Part shown: piece by piece, positions 44,543-53,298 of the stretch
How the letters are laid out: each line of letters starts with the position of its first letter
How positions within the stretch are numbered: position 1 is the first letter of the stretch
From: Bacillota bacterium
Lineage (GTDB): Bacteria > Bacillota > Desulfotomaculia > Desulfotomaculales > Desulfallaceae
Length of the DNA stretch: 64,000 nucleotides
Direction: 5' to 3'
NCBI GenBank assembly: GCA_023439185.1
Contig: JAEXOR010000031.1
Coordinates: 6,988-70,987, forward strand
Program-made: the position numbers and the translations under genes
The notes under the pieces: generated by a model
Told to the model about the DNA's origin: nothing
The model's input: the letters and a program-made list of their open reading frames with translations, nothing else
Database searches by the model: none

Positions 44543-45843
44543 TTTTGAGCCTCCTCCCAACCAGATGACGGCTCATCAAAAAGGTAAAGCTGCTTCGCTT
44601 CCGGCTCCGGGTGGAAATTCCCGTAGTACAGGCGGAGGGCTTTTTCAGACATCAAAGCCCGCAGCACCGCATCCCGGTCGATTTTCAGGCCGTCCATCAT
44701 TTTACCGCCGCAGGTGATGAAATACCGGGCGCGTTTCAGTACAACCCCCAGTTTTTTCAACGCGTCGAAGGTGAGAGCGGCGGTGCGCCGGGCGGTTGCA
44801 ATCCGCCTGGCGCCGGTTACGCCGATGCCGGGCACCCGCAGCAAATCGCCATACGGCGCGCTGGTTACGTCCACCGGGAAAAATTCCATGTGGTTGAGAG
44901 CCCAGTTGCATTTGGGATCCACATAGGGATTGAAGCTCTGGTGCCCTTCGTCCAGAAGTTCGCGGGCGGTAAAACCGTAAAACCGCAGCAGCCAGTCCGC
45001 CTGATAAAGACGGTGCTCCCGCAAAAGCTGGGGCTTGGCGTCAATGGAGGGCAGCAGAGCGTTTTGGGCCACCGGCACATAGGCGGAAAAGAAAACCCGC
45101 TTCAGTTTGTATTTTTTATATAAGCTTTCAGTTAAATTTAAGATCTGCAGATCCGTCTCCGGCGTGGCGCCTATAATCATCTGGGTGCTCTGGCCGGCGG
45201 GAGCGAACCTTGGCGCATGAACATATCGTTTTCCGTCTGCGGCGCTTTCTTTTATGTGCTTGTAAATATAGCCCATGGGCGTCAAAATGGCGTCCTTTGA
45301 CTTGTCCGGCGCCAGCAGCTGCAAGCTGTTCCGGGAGGGAAGCTCGATATTCACACTGACCCGGTCCGCCAGTGCGCCAATGCAGGCAATCAGCCGGCTG
45401 TCTGCGCCCGGAATAATCTTGGCGTGAATATATCCGGCAAAACGATGCTCCCGCCGCAGCAGGCGCAGAACCTCCAGCATTTGCTCACAGGTGTAGTCGG
45501 GATTTCTGAGCACGCCGGAGCTCAGAAAAAGGCCTTCAATATAATTGCGGCGGTAAAAATTGAGCGTCAGCTCCACCAGCTCACGGGGCGTAAAGGTTGT
45601 CCGGGGCACATCGTTGGAACGGCGGTTAACGCAGTATTGGCAATCATAGACGCAGACATTGGTCATCAACACCTTCAACAGTGAAATGCACCGCCCGTCC
45701 CCCGCAAAGCTGTGGCAGATGCCGCAGGCCACCGTACTGCCCATGCCCCCGGCAGCCGCCTTTTTATCCACCCCGCTGGATGTACAGGCCACGTCATATT
45801 TTGCCGCACCCGTCAGTATTTCCAGTTTACGAAAAACATCCAC
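44521..45843 (-). CDS. TIGR03916 radical SAM putative DNA-repair protein
   Basis: About 440 residues. The radical SAM cluster motif is CVYDCQYC; other cysteines lie in VACGICHSFAGDGRC. Near the C-terminus LLRVPGIGVTGARRIATAR is a helix-hairpin-helix DNA-binding motif. The frame opens at 45885; GTG at 45843 (AAGGAG 9 nt upstream) fits a promoter and LexA-type box just upstream. The reaction is unknown; the family is thought to act on DNA. Confidence 0.88.
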   Translation of the reverse strand: MDVFRKLEILTGAAKYDVACTSSGVDKKAAAGGMGSTVACGICHSFAGDGRCISLLKVLMTNVCVYDCQYCVNRRSNDVPRTTFTPRELVELTLNFYRRNYIEGLFLSSGVLRNPDYTCEQMLEVLRLLRREHRFAGYIHAKIIPGADSRLIACIGALADRVSVNIELPSRNSLQLLAPDKSKDAILTPMGYIYKHIKESAADGKRYVHAPRFAPAGQSTQMIIGATPETDLQILNLTESLYKKYKLKRVFFSAYVPVAQNALLPSIDAKPQLLREHRLYQADWLLRFYGFTARELLDEGHQSFNPYVDPKCNWALNHMEFFPVDVTSAPYGDLLRVPGIGVTGARRIATARRTAALTFDALKKLGVVLKRARYFITCGGKMMDGLKIDRDAVLRALMSEKALRLYYGNFHPEPEAKQLYLFDEPSSGWEEAQKCLTGQL

Positions 45844-45868
45844 CAGCACCAGCTCCTTCACAGTCTTT

Positions 45869-45898
45869 ATCGTACCATAGAACACGTGTTCTAGTAAA
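45869..45898 (-). promoter_or_regulatory. Promoter of the radical SAM operon
   Basis: TTTACT (45893-45898), 18 nt, TACGAT (45869-45874) on the minus strand. The spacer holds the LexA-type box. Predicted start point about 22 nt before GTG 45843. Confidence 0.6.
45880..45891. promoter_or_regulatory. LexA/DinR-type box
   Basis: GAACACGTGTTC within the palindrome AGAACACGTGTTCT matches GAAC-N4-GTTC exactly and lies between the -35 and -10 boxes. Confidence 0.75.
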
Positions 45899-45963
45899 GA
45901 GCTTTTGCCGGGCCGGCATTATCACCAATGGTTAATCGCCAGCCCCCGCCGGGACTTCCACCC

Positions 45964-45998
45964 TATAGACAACGCCCGGCCTTATGCTATTGTTTATG
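45964..45998 (+). repeat. Long flanking repeat, left copy
   Basis: CTATAGAC begins the unit, and 24 nt from 45975 to 45998 are identical to 48674-48697. Same orientation as the right copy, 2.7 kb apart, bracketing the nucleotidyltransferase pair and the remnants. Confidence 0.75.
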
Positions 45999-46140
45999 GT
46001 GGAAGATAAAGGGCAGGTTTTAATTTTTCTTCATCACTTGTTTTTTTATAAAAGACCGGATTTCGGGAACATATCCGCTGTTTATATTAAAGAAGGGGGA
46101 TAAAAGCAAAATCCATTTGTAATGCGAATAAAATCTTGAA

Positions 46141-46163
46141 CTGTAACACATGATATGTTACAG
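46141..46163 (+). promoter_or_regulatory. Operator palindrome of the AbiE-like pair
   Basis: CTGTAACA, 7 nt, TGTTACAG: perfect 8-bp arms just upstream of the first gene; a further half-site GTTACAG lies near 46178-46184. Likely bound by the winged-helix product. Confidence 0.7.
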
Positions 46164-46195
46164 TGATTAAAATTTGCGTTACAGGAGATGCATGT

Positions 46196-47161
46196 ATGAA
46201 ACAGGTGATGGAGGAACTGCTGCACATCCCATGTGAAGAAAAGGAATTTCCCGGCATAGATGCCCTCCCCTTGTTTTTGCGGGGGTCTTATCGTTTAAAG
46301 GTTCTTCACGTTGCGGATACAAGCTTTTTAACGGCTTCGCCAATAGAAAAGGTCAACCTTTCCTCTATGCGCAAGCATAGAAAACAACTGATGGAACTTG
46401 CAGGCATGAAGTGTGCATTCCGCTTTGAAGGAATATCTTCTTATACCAGGCAGAAAATGCTGGAGGAAGGAATCCCTTTTATATTAGAGGGAAAGGAGCT
46501 TTACCTGCCGTTTCTGGGTGTGGTGCTGAACAGCAACAGGAAAGAAAAGAATCCTCCTTCGAGGATTTCTTACCTCACCCAAAAAATGCTGCTGACTGTC
46601 CTTTATAAAGGGATTACCAATTCTACCGTCACAAAGATGGCAAAAATTCTGGGAGTCAGCAAAATGTCGGTGACCCGTTGTTTCGATGAACTGGATGCTT
46701 TTCATCTGGGTCTTATCGAAAATAACGGAACGGCCGGCCGCTACTTCATATGGAACAAAACGAAAAGGGATCTTTGGGAGAGGGTTCGGCCAATCTTGCG
46801 CAACCCGGTTGAAAAAGAGTTTTTGCTGGACTGTACACCGCCATGTCCGCTGCCTATGAGTGGATTAACGGCAATCAGCCATTTTTCTATGTTAGCAGAT
46901 AACTCCTATCCTACCTATGCCATATCCAAGCAGGCCATTAGGGACCTGCATCTCGAAGACCTGCCGCAAGTACCGCAGGGAGAGCTTCCCGCGGCAGTCA
47001 TACAGGTGATGGGATACGCGTATCTTCACGAGGATGACACCAAGCTTGTAATTGATCCCCTTTCCGCAGTATTGTCACTTTCGCAGGAGGAAATGAACGA
47101 TCCGCGCATTGAAGGTGCAGTGGAAGAAATTATGGAGGAATTTGTTTATGATCGGACTTGA
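46196..47161 (+). CDS. Winged-helix protein, putative antitoxin/repressor of a nucleotidyltransferase pair
   Basis: About 321 residues with a helix-turn-helix in the middle (NSTVTKMAKILGVSKMSVTRCFDEL). The C-terminal domain resembles AbiEi-like transcriptional regulators in ending in an acidic helix after VIDPLSAVLSLS. The start at 46196 has GGAG 9 nt upstream. Its end overlaps the nucleotidyltransferase start by 14 nt, so translation is coupled. Not the same family member as the AbiEi at 42.2 kb. Confidence 0.72.
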   Translation: MKQVMEELLHIPCEEKEFPGIDALPLFLRGSYRLKVLHVADTSFLTASPIEKVNLSSMRKHRKQLMELAGMKCAFRFEGISSYTRQKMLEEGIPFILEGKELYLPFLGVVLNSNRKEKNPPSRISYLTQKMLLTVLYKGITNSTVTKMAKILGVSKMSVTRCFDELDAFHLGLIENNGTAGRYFIWNKTKRDLWERVRPILRNPVEKEFLLDCTPPCPLPMSGLTAISHFSMLADNSYPTYAISKQAIRDLHLEDLPQVPQGELPAAVIQVMGYAYLHEDDTKLVIDPLSAVLSLSQEEMNDPRIEGAVEEIMEEFVYDRT

Positions 47162-47900
47162 TGTGTTCAAGGAATACTTTAGGGACTATTCGGAGCAGTA
47201 TGTTTTAATCGGCGGCGCCGCATGTGATATCATTTTCGAGGAGTTAGACACTGCGTTTCGTGCGACGAAAGATTTAGATATGGTACTGATCGTAGAAGCG
47301 CTTACTCCGGAGTTTGGCCGAAAGTTCTGGCAGTTTGTAAGGGACGGCGGCTACGAAAATCGGGCCAAGAGCAGCGGAATACCGCAGTTTTACCGCTTTG
47401 ACAGGCCCAGGATACCCGGATTCCCTTATATGATTGAATTGTTCTCCATGGCGGAAGATACTCTTCTCGGAGAAGATGCGGGGCCCTGCATTCCCTTGCC
47501 TCTAGGTGATGAAATTTCAAGCCTGTCAGCTATCCTGCTGAACAAGGACTATTATTCCATGCTGCTGAAAGGTAAAACGGTGCTTTCTGAAATTGCGGTA
47601 TTGTCGCATACATATTTAATTCCTTTTAAGGCAAAAGCATGGTTGGACCTCCGTGAAAGGAAAGCCCAAGGGCAGCATATTGATGAAAAAGACATTCGCA
47701 AGCATAAAAACGATATTTTGCGGCTAGCAACTCTTTTGACCCATACTGAACGATGCGAGTTGGCAGAACCAGTCCGCCGGGATATGTCTATCTTCATTGA
47801 CAATTTGCGCCTGGACCCAATCAATCTCAAAACATTGAAAATCTCGGGCACGACTTTTGAGGATATTATAGCAGTATTGTCCCAGGTCTATTTGAAATAA
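47148..47900 (+). CDS. Nucleotidyltransferase, putative AbiEii-type toxin
   Basis: 250 residues. The polymerase-beta-fold motifs are intact: YVLIGGAACDII (GG motif) and RATKDLDMVL (DxD metal site). The ATG at 47148 has GGAGGAA upstream and overlaps the preceding gene. The layout (repressor first, nucleotidyltransferase second) is that of type IV toxin-antitoxin pairs. Activity and target are inferred. Confidence 0.75.
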   Translation: MIGLDVFKEYFRDYSEQYVLIGGAACDIIFEELDTAFRATKDLDMVLIVEALTPEFGRKFWQFVRDGGYENRAKSSGIPQFYRFDRPRIPGFPYMIELFSMAEDTLLGEDAGPCIPLPLGDEISSLSAILLNKDYYSMLLKGKTVLSEIAVLSHTYLIPFKAKAWLDLRERKAQGQHIDEKDIRKHKNDILRLATLLTHTERCELAEPVRRDMSIFIDNLRLDPINLKTLKISGTTFEDIIAVLSQVYLK

Positions 47901-48003
47901 GAGATTAGCGGCATATAATACGGAAGGCCTTGCACCTAATCTCCGCTGGCAGAAAAGGTCTGCGTCAGCCGAAAAGCCATTGGGAAAGGAACCGAGGTAG
48001 GAA

Positions 48004-48200
48004 ATGAACTTAAACAAACAAAACAGGGCCGACGTCAAAATTGGCGCCAGAGTAAATATCGTTCTCAAGTCCGACCAGCGCACCAGCAAGCTGGCATTGT
48101 GGTGAAACTGCTGACAAAGAGCAACTTTCATCCGCATGGCATTAAGGTTATGCTGGAGGACGGACAGATAGGCCGGGTGCGGCAGATAATGGCAATGTAG
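48004..48200 (+). pseudogene. ywbE-like gene with frameshift
   Basis: After GAGGTAGGAA, the frame begins MNLNKQNRADVKIGARVNIV and LKSDQRTSKL then hits TGA. The rest of the DUF2196/YwbE family (IVVKLLTKSNFHPHGIKVML, GQIGRVRQI) continues in another frame. One small deletion appears to break the gene. Confidence 0.75.
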
Positions 48201-48262
48201 GCATATATGTCGTCCAAATCGCGGTATGCATAGGGCAGCAATTTTACAATGTATTCATCTTC
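48201..48262 (-). pseudogene. ParE/RelE toxin fragment
   Basis: The minus strand reads EDEYIVKLLPYAYRDLDDIYA, the classic first strand and helix of ParE-type toxins, and is cut off at the ywbE remnant. It overlaps the Phd-like remnant end. Confidence 0.6.
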
Positions 48263-48440
48263 CAAAATGCTTCCTCTTTAATTTCGATAGAGCTTCCCTT
48301 GCATCAACAAGCCGATTACAAAAAGTATACTCGGCCTCAGCTTCCGCGATAGCGGCGTCGAGTTCACGGCCTTCCAGTATGGCATCGAAGGTTTCGATGC
48401 TCATAACAACTAAATCGCCATAGCCGTTTTTCGTTATGAA
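48255..48440 (-). pseudogene. Phd/YefM antitoxin remnant
   Basis: The minus strand encodes FITKNGYGDLVVMS followed by ETFDAILEGRELDAAIAEAE, matching the end of Phd/YefM antitoxins. A stop codon precedes it in frame, so the DNA-binding N-terminus is lost. It adjoins the ParE fragment in the natural order. Confidence 0.7.
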
Positions 48441-48598
48441 TCACAAAACAATTTTTTGTAAAATAGTTTTGCGGATATAAACCAAAAAACCTTTCGACAT
48501 AATAATGTTTTGCGGATTTGTTATTGTTTCAAATTCGACAACTAACGATTCGAAATGCGGTCGTCACATTTCTGATGGTTTAGTAGATGGTATCCCAA

Positions 48599-48697
48599 CC
48601 TATAGACGATGCCCATGCCGGGCGTACTGGAGAAAAGCCTGCCCCCGTAAGAAAGGGCAGGCTTTTCGTGACTCCCGGCCTTATGCTATTGTTTATG
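48599..48697 (+). repeat. Long flanking repeat, right copy, interrupted by a hairpin
   Basis: CTATAGAC at the left and 24 nt at 48674-48697 match the left copy (45964-45998). Between them about 60 nt are inserted that contain the hairpin terminator of the SLH gene. Confidence 0.7.
48633..48666. terminator. Terminator of the SLH-domain gene
   Basis: AAAAGCCTGCCC and GGGCAGGCTTTT with T-runs on both strands; 81 nt past the stop at 48747. Confidence 0.75.
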
Positions 48698-48746
48698 TTT
48701 CCTCCCTCTTATAGCCTCAACTTTTGTTTTGGCAGGCAGCAAAGAG

Positions 48747-51700
48747 TTACTTTGACAGCAGGCTATAGAGCACCTGGCCCATTTCGGCTCTGGTAGTGGT
48801 ACTTGCCGGAGAAAGCTTTCCGCCGCTGCCGCTGATGGTCCCTGTTTCGGTCATCAGTTTCATGGCTTCCTTTGCCCAGGATGCGATCTGTTCCGCATCG
48901 CTAAAGCTAGACAACGGTTTTCCTGTATCGCCTTTTGGCAGTTCATTGATTACCTTTAATGCATTGTAAAGCAGGGTAAACATTTCCTGACGGGTAATCT
49001 CCTTACCCGGTGCAAATATGTTATTGCCTACGCCCCTGGATATGCCCAATCTCTTGGCTGCGGCCAGGTGGCCCGTATACCAGGTGCTGCCCGCGTCCGC
49101 AAAGTTATCTGTTGGGTTTACATCAGGAGCGATGCCGTAAGCTCTCATCATCATCACCAGGAATTCTCCACGGGTTAGTTTTGCATCAGGCCTGTAATTG
49201 CCGCCTCCCGTACCCGCAGCGATGCCTCTTGCCGCGATAAAGCCCACTGCCTTACTGTACCACGCGTTTGCCGCCACATCATTGAAGCTCACTTTATTGT
49301 ACCCTATGGCATACAGTGAGAAGTGGTTTGTCTTGAAGCTCACTGTGCCGGTTTCCGGGTCATAGATGCAATTGCTTACGATTTCCAGATTGCCTTCCGC
49401 GTTAATGTAGTAGATAACGATAGCATCTGTATCCTCACCGTCTTTAGGCGTGTAAGGTATGGCTACCGATACGCTGCCTCCGAACTCTGAAATCGTCTTA
49501 TCGCCGCTGGTGACGCTGAAATTGAACACAGGACGATCTCCCACAGCCTGTTGTGCTTCGGCTGAAAGGGTGGAGACTTCTACTTTTGATACTGTTATCT
49601 TCACATCCTCTGACGTTTGATCGGATATGGCGGAGAGGGCATTTGCATCAAAGGTAATGGCAGCAATCGGCGTGGATGCCGTAAGTGCATCCGTGTTGCC
49701 GTCCGCGGCCAGGTCTATGGCTTCTTTTGGGATGATGGTTTCTACGCTTGTGACATCCGCCGGGGCTTCTACCTTGATCTCAACAACAGCTGCCGTACCG
49801 CCTCCTTGCCTCCCGGCTTCCGCCAATGCCTGGCTGATAGCATCGCTTATCTGTTCCCGGGTAACGGCCGCGGTTGCTTTGCCGTTATCATCAACAGTGG
49901 CTGTAGTGGTTGTCGTGGCAGTCGCCGTATTTCCTGTTGTTTCTGTTTTCGGTGCTTCTTCTTTGGGCGGTTCTGCCGGTGGAGTAGTTGGCGTACTGCC
50001 GCCACCTCCGCCGCTTGGCGCTGCGTTGACGGTCACGCTGATGCTGACATTCAGGGCAATGCTGCTAGGATTTATCACTCCGGCGGGCAGGGTGACTGTG
50101 CCTCCCACCGCAAAGGTCTGTTCGGCGGTATCACCGGGGTTATAGGAGCTGGAAGCTACATCCCAGGTCACATCGGCCTGGACGTTTCCGTCGTCGGTAA
50201 CCAAGGTTACTTTAGTCGGCAGGCCCAGGGCCGCCGCTGTTTTCTCCGTGCCGTTGGCTACGCCGGTGACAGCGCCGGGCGCTGTGATGCTCACAAAGGT
50301 CTTATCTGTGCTTACGAGCGCCTTGTAGACTGCCACGGTCATCGGTGAGCCGGAGATCGTGTAGCCTGCCGGTGCCGATACCGCCACCGATACATTCCCC
50401 TGGGTGGTTACTGAATCCAGAGCGATGGACCAGCTTGTTCCAGAGCCCGTCAAAGCTCCCTTGGTCACTTCACCGGTTCCGTCGGTGATGGTTATATTCT
50501 CCCCTGTCAGTCCGGCAATGGCTGGAGAGAAGGTAAGGTCAATCTTCGTGGATGTCGTTGTATCGGCCACACCGTCTGCAACTGCCATCTGCAATGTGAC
50601 TTGCGCCTGCGGGGTTGCGGTCATAGACGCTTCTTCACCACCGCCCTCGCTGTTGACCGCCCGTACCTTGAAGGTGTAGCTCTGGCCGTTGGTCAGGCTG
50701 GTGAAGAGATGGTCCGTATCGCTGTCCGCGCCCGTCCATGTGGAGCCGCCGTCGCTGGAGACCTCATAGCCGGTGATCTCGGCGCCGCCGTCGTTCTCGG
50801 GAGGCGTCCAACTCAGCGTCACCTGCCCATTGCCGGGCGTTGCGCTCAGATTCTGCGGTGCAGTGGGGACGGTGTGATTTATCGGCGCATCCTCCCAAAT
50901 GGCGTACAGAACCAGATTTTCTTCCGGCATGGTCACGATTTCTTCCGGCTGGTAGCCCGTACCAGTGCCGCCCGTCGCGGTGTTCCACTCTTTGAATTGC
51001 TTGCTGGCAGGTGCGCCGAACATGTTCTGAGCGGCCAAGAAGGTTTCATTTTCGGCCTTATATGTTTGGGCGGGGGCAGTACCCGTACCGCCGTTGGCGT
51101 TATAGTCAAAATAGTGATAATAGATGATTTCGGAGTCTGAACCAACGGTAGCTGTTGGCCCGTCGCCGCCCAGAAAAATATTGCTGTTACCCCCGAAAAT
51201 TGTGACTTCGGGGTATACATGGACGACAGCCGCTCCAATGACATCACCGCCCACGTTGTTAGGAAAATAAGTTGCTCCAGGATTCCATAGATGATGTGCT
51301 GTTTTCCCTCCCGCAAAAACCGCCGCGGAAGCCTCTCCGGTATTATTGATCCGGCCACTCCGCAAGTGGATTGTTACGGTTCTTGTACTAACCAGCGATC
51401 CCGCACCGTAAATGTTTTTTCCTACGGCGGCGTTATCTTTCAGCGTAATGGCGACATCGCCATCTTCCAAGACAGCGGGTAAATTGATGCTCAGGCTCTG
51501 TTGGGCACGGCCGCCAATCAAATCGCCTTGAATGATTGCCTCGTCGCCTGCGGTAATCTCAATTTGACCTGCCACAGAGCCTACGTCGCCGCCATAGACA
51601 TTGCCTACAATAGCATCTCCGCCAATGTCGATACTGACGTTATTTGATGTGCTGTCTTCATACACTCCTCCTCCGGAAATGAACCGCTCGCAGAAGCCCC

Positions 51701-52688
51701 CCGTCATTGTTATGGTGGTTGACCCTGTTACTTCACCATATTGCGCGCCTCCAAAAACTCTGTCGAGGGTGCCGCCGCTGATGGTGATAGTGCTATTGAC
51801 TACACTTGTATATTTGATATCGCCAGCGCCGCCGCCAAATACGCAATCAGCGATATTGCCCCCCGAAATGTTTATGTTTGTATTTTCTACATCTCCCTGG
51901 GCTCCGCCCCCAAACACAACAAAAAATTGACCGCCTTCTATGGTCACATTGCTGGTCGTTACGCTTCCGTAGTTTCCTCCGCCAAAGAGGCTCTTAAAAT
52001 AATCGGCATCAGCATCTTTGATGGTGATATTTGTGCTGCCGACAGTGCCGTAACCGCTGCCGCCAAAGACGGTTTCGGTAAACGTACCGTTCTCAATGGT
52101 CAGGGTTGCCGTACCTGCAACATTGCCATTCCATCCGCCGCCATATACCCATTTGAATGTTCCTCCCTTTATGGTAACATCCGTGTCTGCAACTGTGCCG
52201 GAATCGTTGCCGCCAAAGACGGTTTCGTTAAACGTCCCGTTCTCAATGGTCAGGTTTGCCGTGCCTGTAATATCGCCATTCCATCCGCCGCCATATACCC
52301 ATTTGAATGTTCCTCCCTGTATGGTCAGGTTGGTGTTGCCGGTAACGGTTCCCTCCCGACTGCCTCCATAGACCGTATTGTTGAATGTGCCGCTTATTAT
52401 GGTGAGCGAAGTATCGCCCGTATGGTCGCCGTTTGCCCAGCCGCCGTAAATGAACATATTGCTTATGTTTGTGAAAATCGGGGAAGCAAACGCTGTGTCG
52501 GTGGCAAGATACATATTGGTGGTTCCATACACCTCTTTGATGACGGCCGGCGTACCGTTGGCATAAATACATGTGCCGTCGGTGGTGGGGTCGGCTGCTG
52601 AATTCGCCAGCGCCGCAGCGGGCAGCAGGCACATCACCATGTAAAGCGCCAGCAGCAGGCTCCCCGCTTTTTTCCATGCTCGTTTCAT
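48747..52688 (-). CDS. SLH-domain surface protein with beta-repeat stalk
   Basis: 1313 residues, exported. A signal peptide (MKRAWKKAGSLLLALYMVMC...AALA) leads to about 480 residues of imperfect repeats (LTIENGTFNETVFGG, TIKGGTFKWVYGGGWNG) suggesting a beta-helix or adhesin stalk. Then a Listeria-Bacteroides-type repeat (FKEWNTATGGTGTGY...LYAIW), a fibronectin type III domain (PQNLSATPGNGQVTLSW), further Ig-like parts and a threonine/proline linker follow. Three C-terminal SLH domains (FNDVAANAWYSKAVGFIAAR etc.) would bind the cell wall. RBS GGAGGAATC. Partner or ligand unknown. Confidence 0.92.
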   Translation of the reverse strand: MKRAWKKAGSLLLALYMVMCLLPAAALANSAADPTTDGTCIYANGTPAVIKEVYGTTNMYLATDTAFASPIFTNISNMFIYGGWANGDHTGDTSLTIISGTFNNTVYGGSREGTVTGNTNLTIQGGTFKWVYGGGWNGDITGTANLTIENGTFNETVFGGNDSGTVADTDVTIKGGTFKWVYGGGWNGNVAGTATLTIENGTFTETVFGGSGYGTVGSTNITIKDADADYFKSLFGGGNYGSVTTSNVTIEGGQFFVVFGGGAQGDVENTNINISGGNIADCVFGGGAGDIKYTSVVNSTITISGGTLDRVFGGAQYGEVTGSTTITMTGGFCERFISGGGVYEDSTSNNVSIDIGGDAIVGNVYGGDVGSVAGQIEITAGDEAIIQGDLIGGRAQQSLSINLPAVLEDGDVAITLKDNAAVGKNIYGAGSLVSTRTVTIHLRSGRINNTGEASAAVFAGGKTAHHLWNPGATYFPNNVGGDVIGAAVVHVYPEVTIFGGNSNIFLGGDGPTATVGSDSEIIYYHYFDYNANGGTGTAPAQTYKAENETFLAAQNMFGAPASKQFKEWNTATGGTGTGYQPEEIVTMPEENLVLYAIWEDAPINHTVPTAPQNLSATPGNGQVTLSWTPPENDGGAEITGYEVSSDGGSTWTGADSDTDHLFTSLTNGQSYTFKVRAVNSEGGGEEASMTATPQAQVTLQMAVADGVADTTTSTKIDLTFSPAIAGLTGENITITDGTGEVTKGALTGSGTSWSIALDSVTTQGNVSVAVSAPAGYTISGSPMTVAVYKALVSTDKTFVSITAPGAVTGVANGTEKTAAALGLPTKVTLVTDDGNVQADVTWDVASSSYNPGDTAEQTFAVGGTVTLPAGVINPSSIALNVSISVTVNAAPSGGGGGSTPTTPPAEPPKEEAPKTETTGNTATATTTTTATVDDNGKATAAVTREQISDAISQALAEAGRQGGGTAAVVEIKVEAPADVTSVETIIPKEAIDLAADGNTDALTASTPIAAITFDANALSAISDQTSEDVKITVSKVEVSTLSAEAQQAVGDRPVFNFSVTSGDKTISEFGGSVSVAIPYTPKDGEDTDAIVIYYINAEGNLEIVSNCIYDPETGTVSFKTNHFSLYAIGYNKVSFNDVAANAWYSKAVGFIAARGIAAGTGGGNYRPDAKLTRGEFLVMMMRAYGIAPDVNPTDNFADAGSTWYTGHLAAAKRLGISRGVGNNIFAPGKEITRQEMFTLLYNALKVINELPKGDTGKPLSSFSDAEQIASWAKEAMKLMTETGTISGSGGKLSPASTTTRAEMGQVLYSLLSK

Positions 52689-52758
52689 TTGAATTGATTC
52701 CTCCTGACTAAAATGTTCAACAGGTATCCTCCTCCTGTTATCAAAACCTGTTTAATTT

Positions 52759-53107
52759 TCATTGTGGTTCTTTCCGAGTCTTTGCCGTCTCGTGTTTCTT
52801 GGAGCCATCCCGTGTCATCATTACTTTATAATAGAAAGTATTTGAGCCGTCCGAAGACACGACCTTAATGTAGACATGGGCTCCGTGGTAGCTCTTACCC
52901 CCATCCGGCCATACTTCATAAGGAATTTCTACACTGTCTGTCTCCCGATGGCGGCCGGCACCATTCTCACATTGCGGTGGTGCACGGTAAAAATGTTGCC
53001 TTCCCCATCCACAGCCATATCACAAACGGTGCCTATGGGAGCGGCGGCGACAGGGATATCACTGGGCTGCGGGTAAATGACCACTTGACTTGTTTCTTCA
53101 TTTTCTG
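52759..53107 (-). pseudogene. Remnant of an exported-protein-like gene, two frames
   Basis: One frame reads VIYPQPSDIPVAAAPIGTV then DMAVDGEGNIFTVHHRNVR and stops. A second carries VEIPYEVWPDGGKSYHGAHV then YIKVVSSDGSNTFYYKVMMT, which resembles a cadherin-like beta-sandwich end. It ends at 52759. Probably a decayed neighbour of the SLH protein gene; identity is unsure. Confidence 0.45.
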
Positions 53108-53200
53108 TCCCCCCCTTATAGTCTGGTTTTTCGATATCATTCTAAGGACAATATGCCGCTTATGTAGTTTATCAGTGTAATTTGCAGCAAACAATTACAC

Positions 53201-53242
53201 CGGTGTGAGGATTTTTTAAATAATTTTTTTGACGGTGTGAGG
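53201..53242 (+). promoter_or_regulatory. Direct repeats at the MalT-like gene promoter
   Basis: CGGTGTGAGG occurs at 53201-53210 and 53233-53242, exactly 32 bp apart (three helical turns). The second copy is in the -35/-10 spacer. ACACCGGTGT at 53197-53206 forms a palindrome at the first. Confidence 0.65.
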
Positions 53243-53257
53243 GTTTATTGATACAAT
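53229..53257 (+). promoter_or_regulatory. Promoter of the MalT-like regulator
   Basis: TTGACG (53229-53234), 17 nt, TACAAT (53252-53257), 42 nt before the ATG. Confidence 0.75.
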
Positions 53258-53298
53258 AAACATGTACGAGTACGAGGAAAATCAGAGGGGTTTAATTT

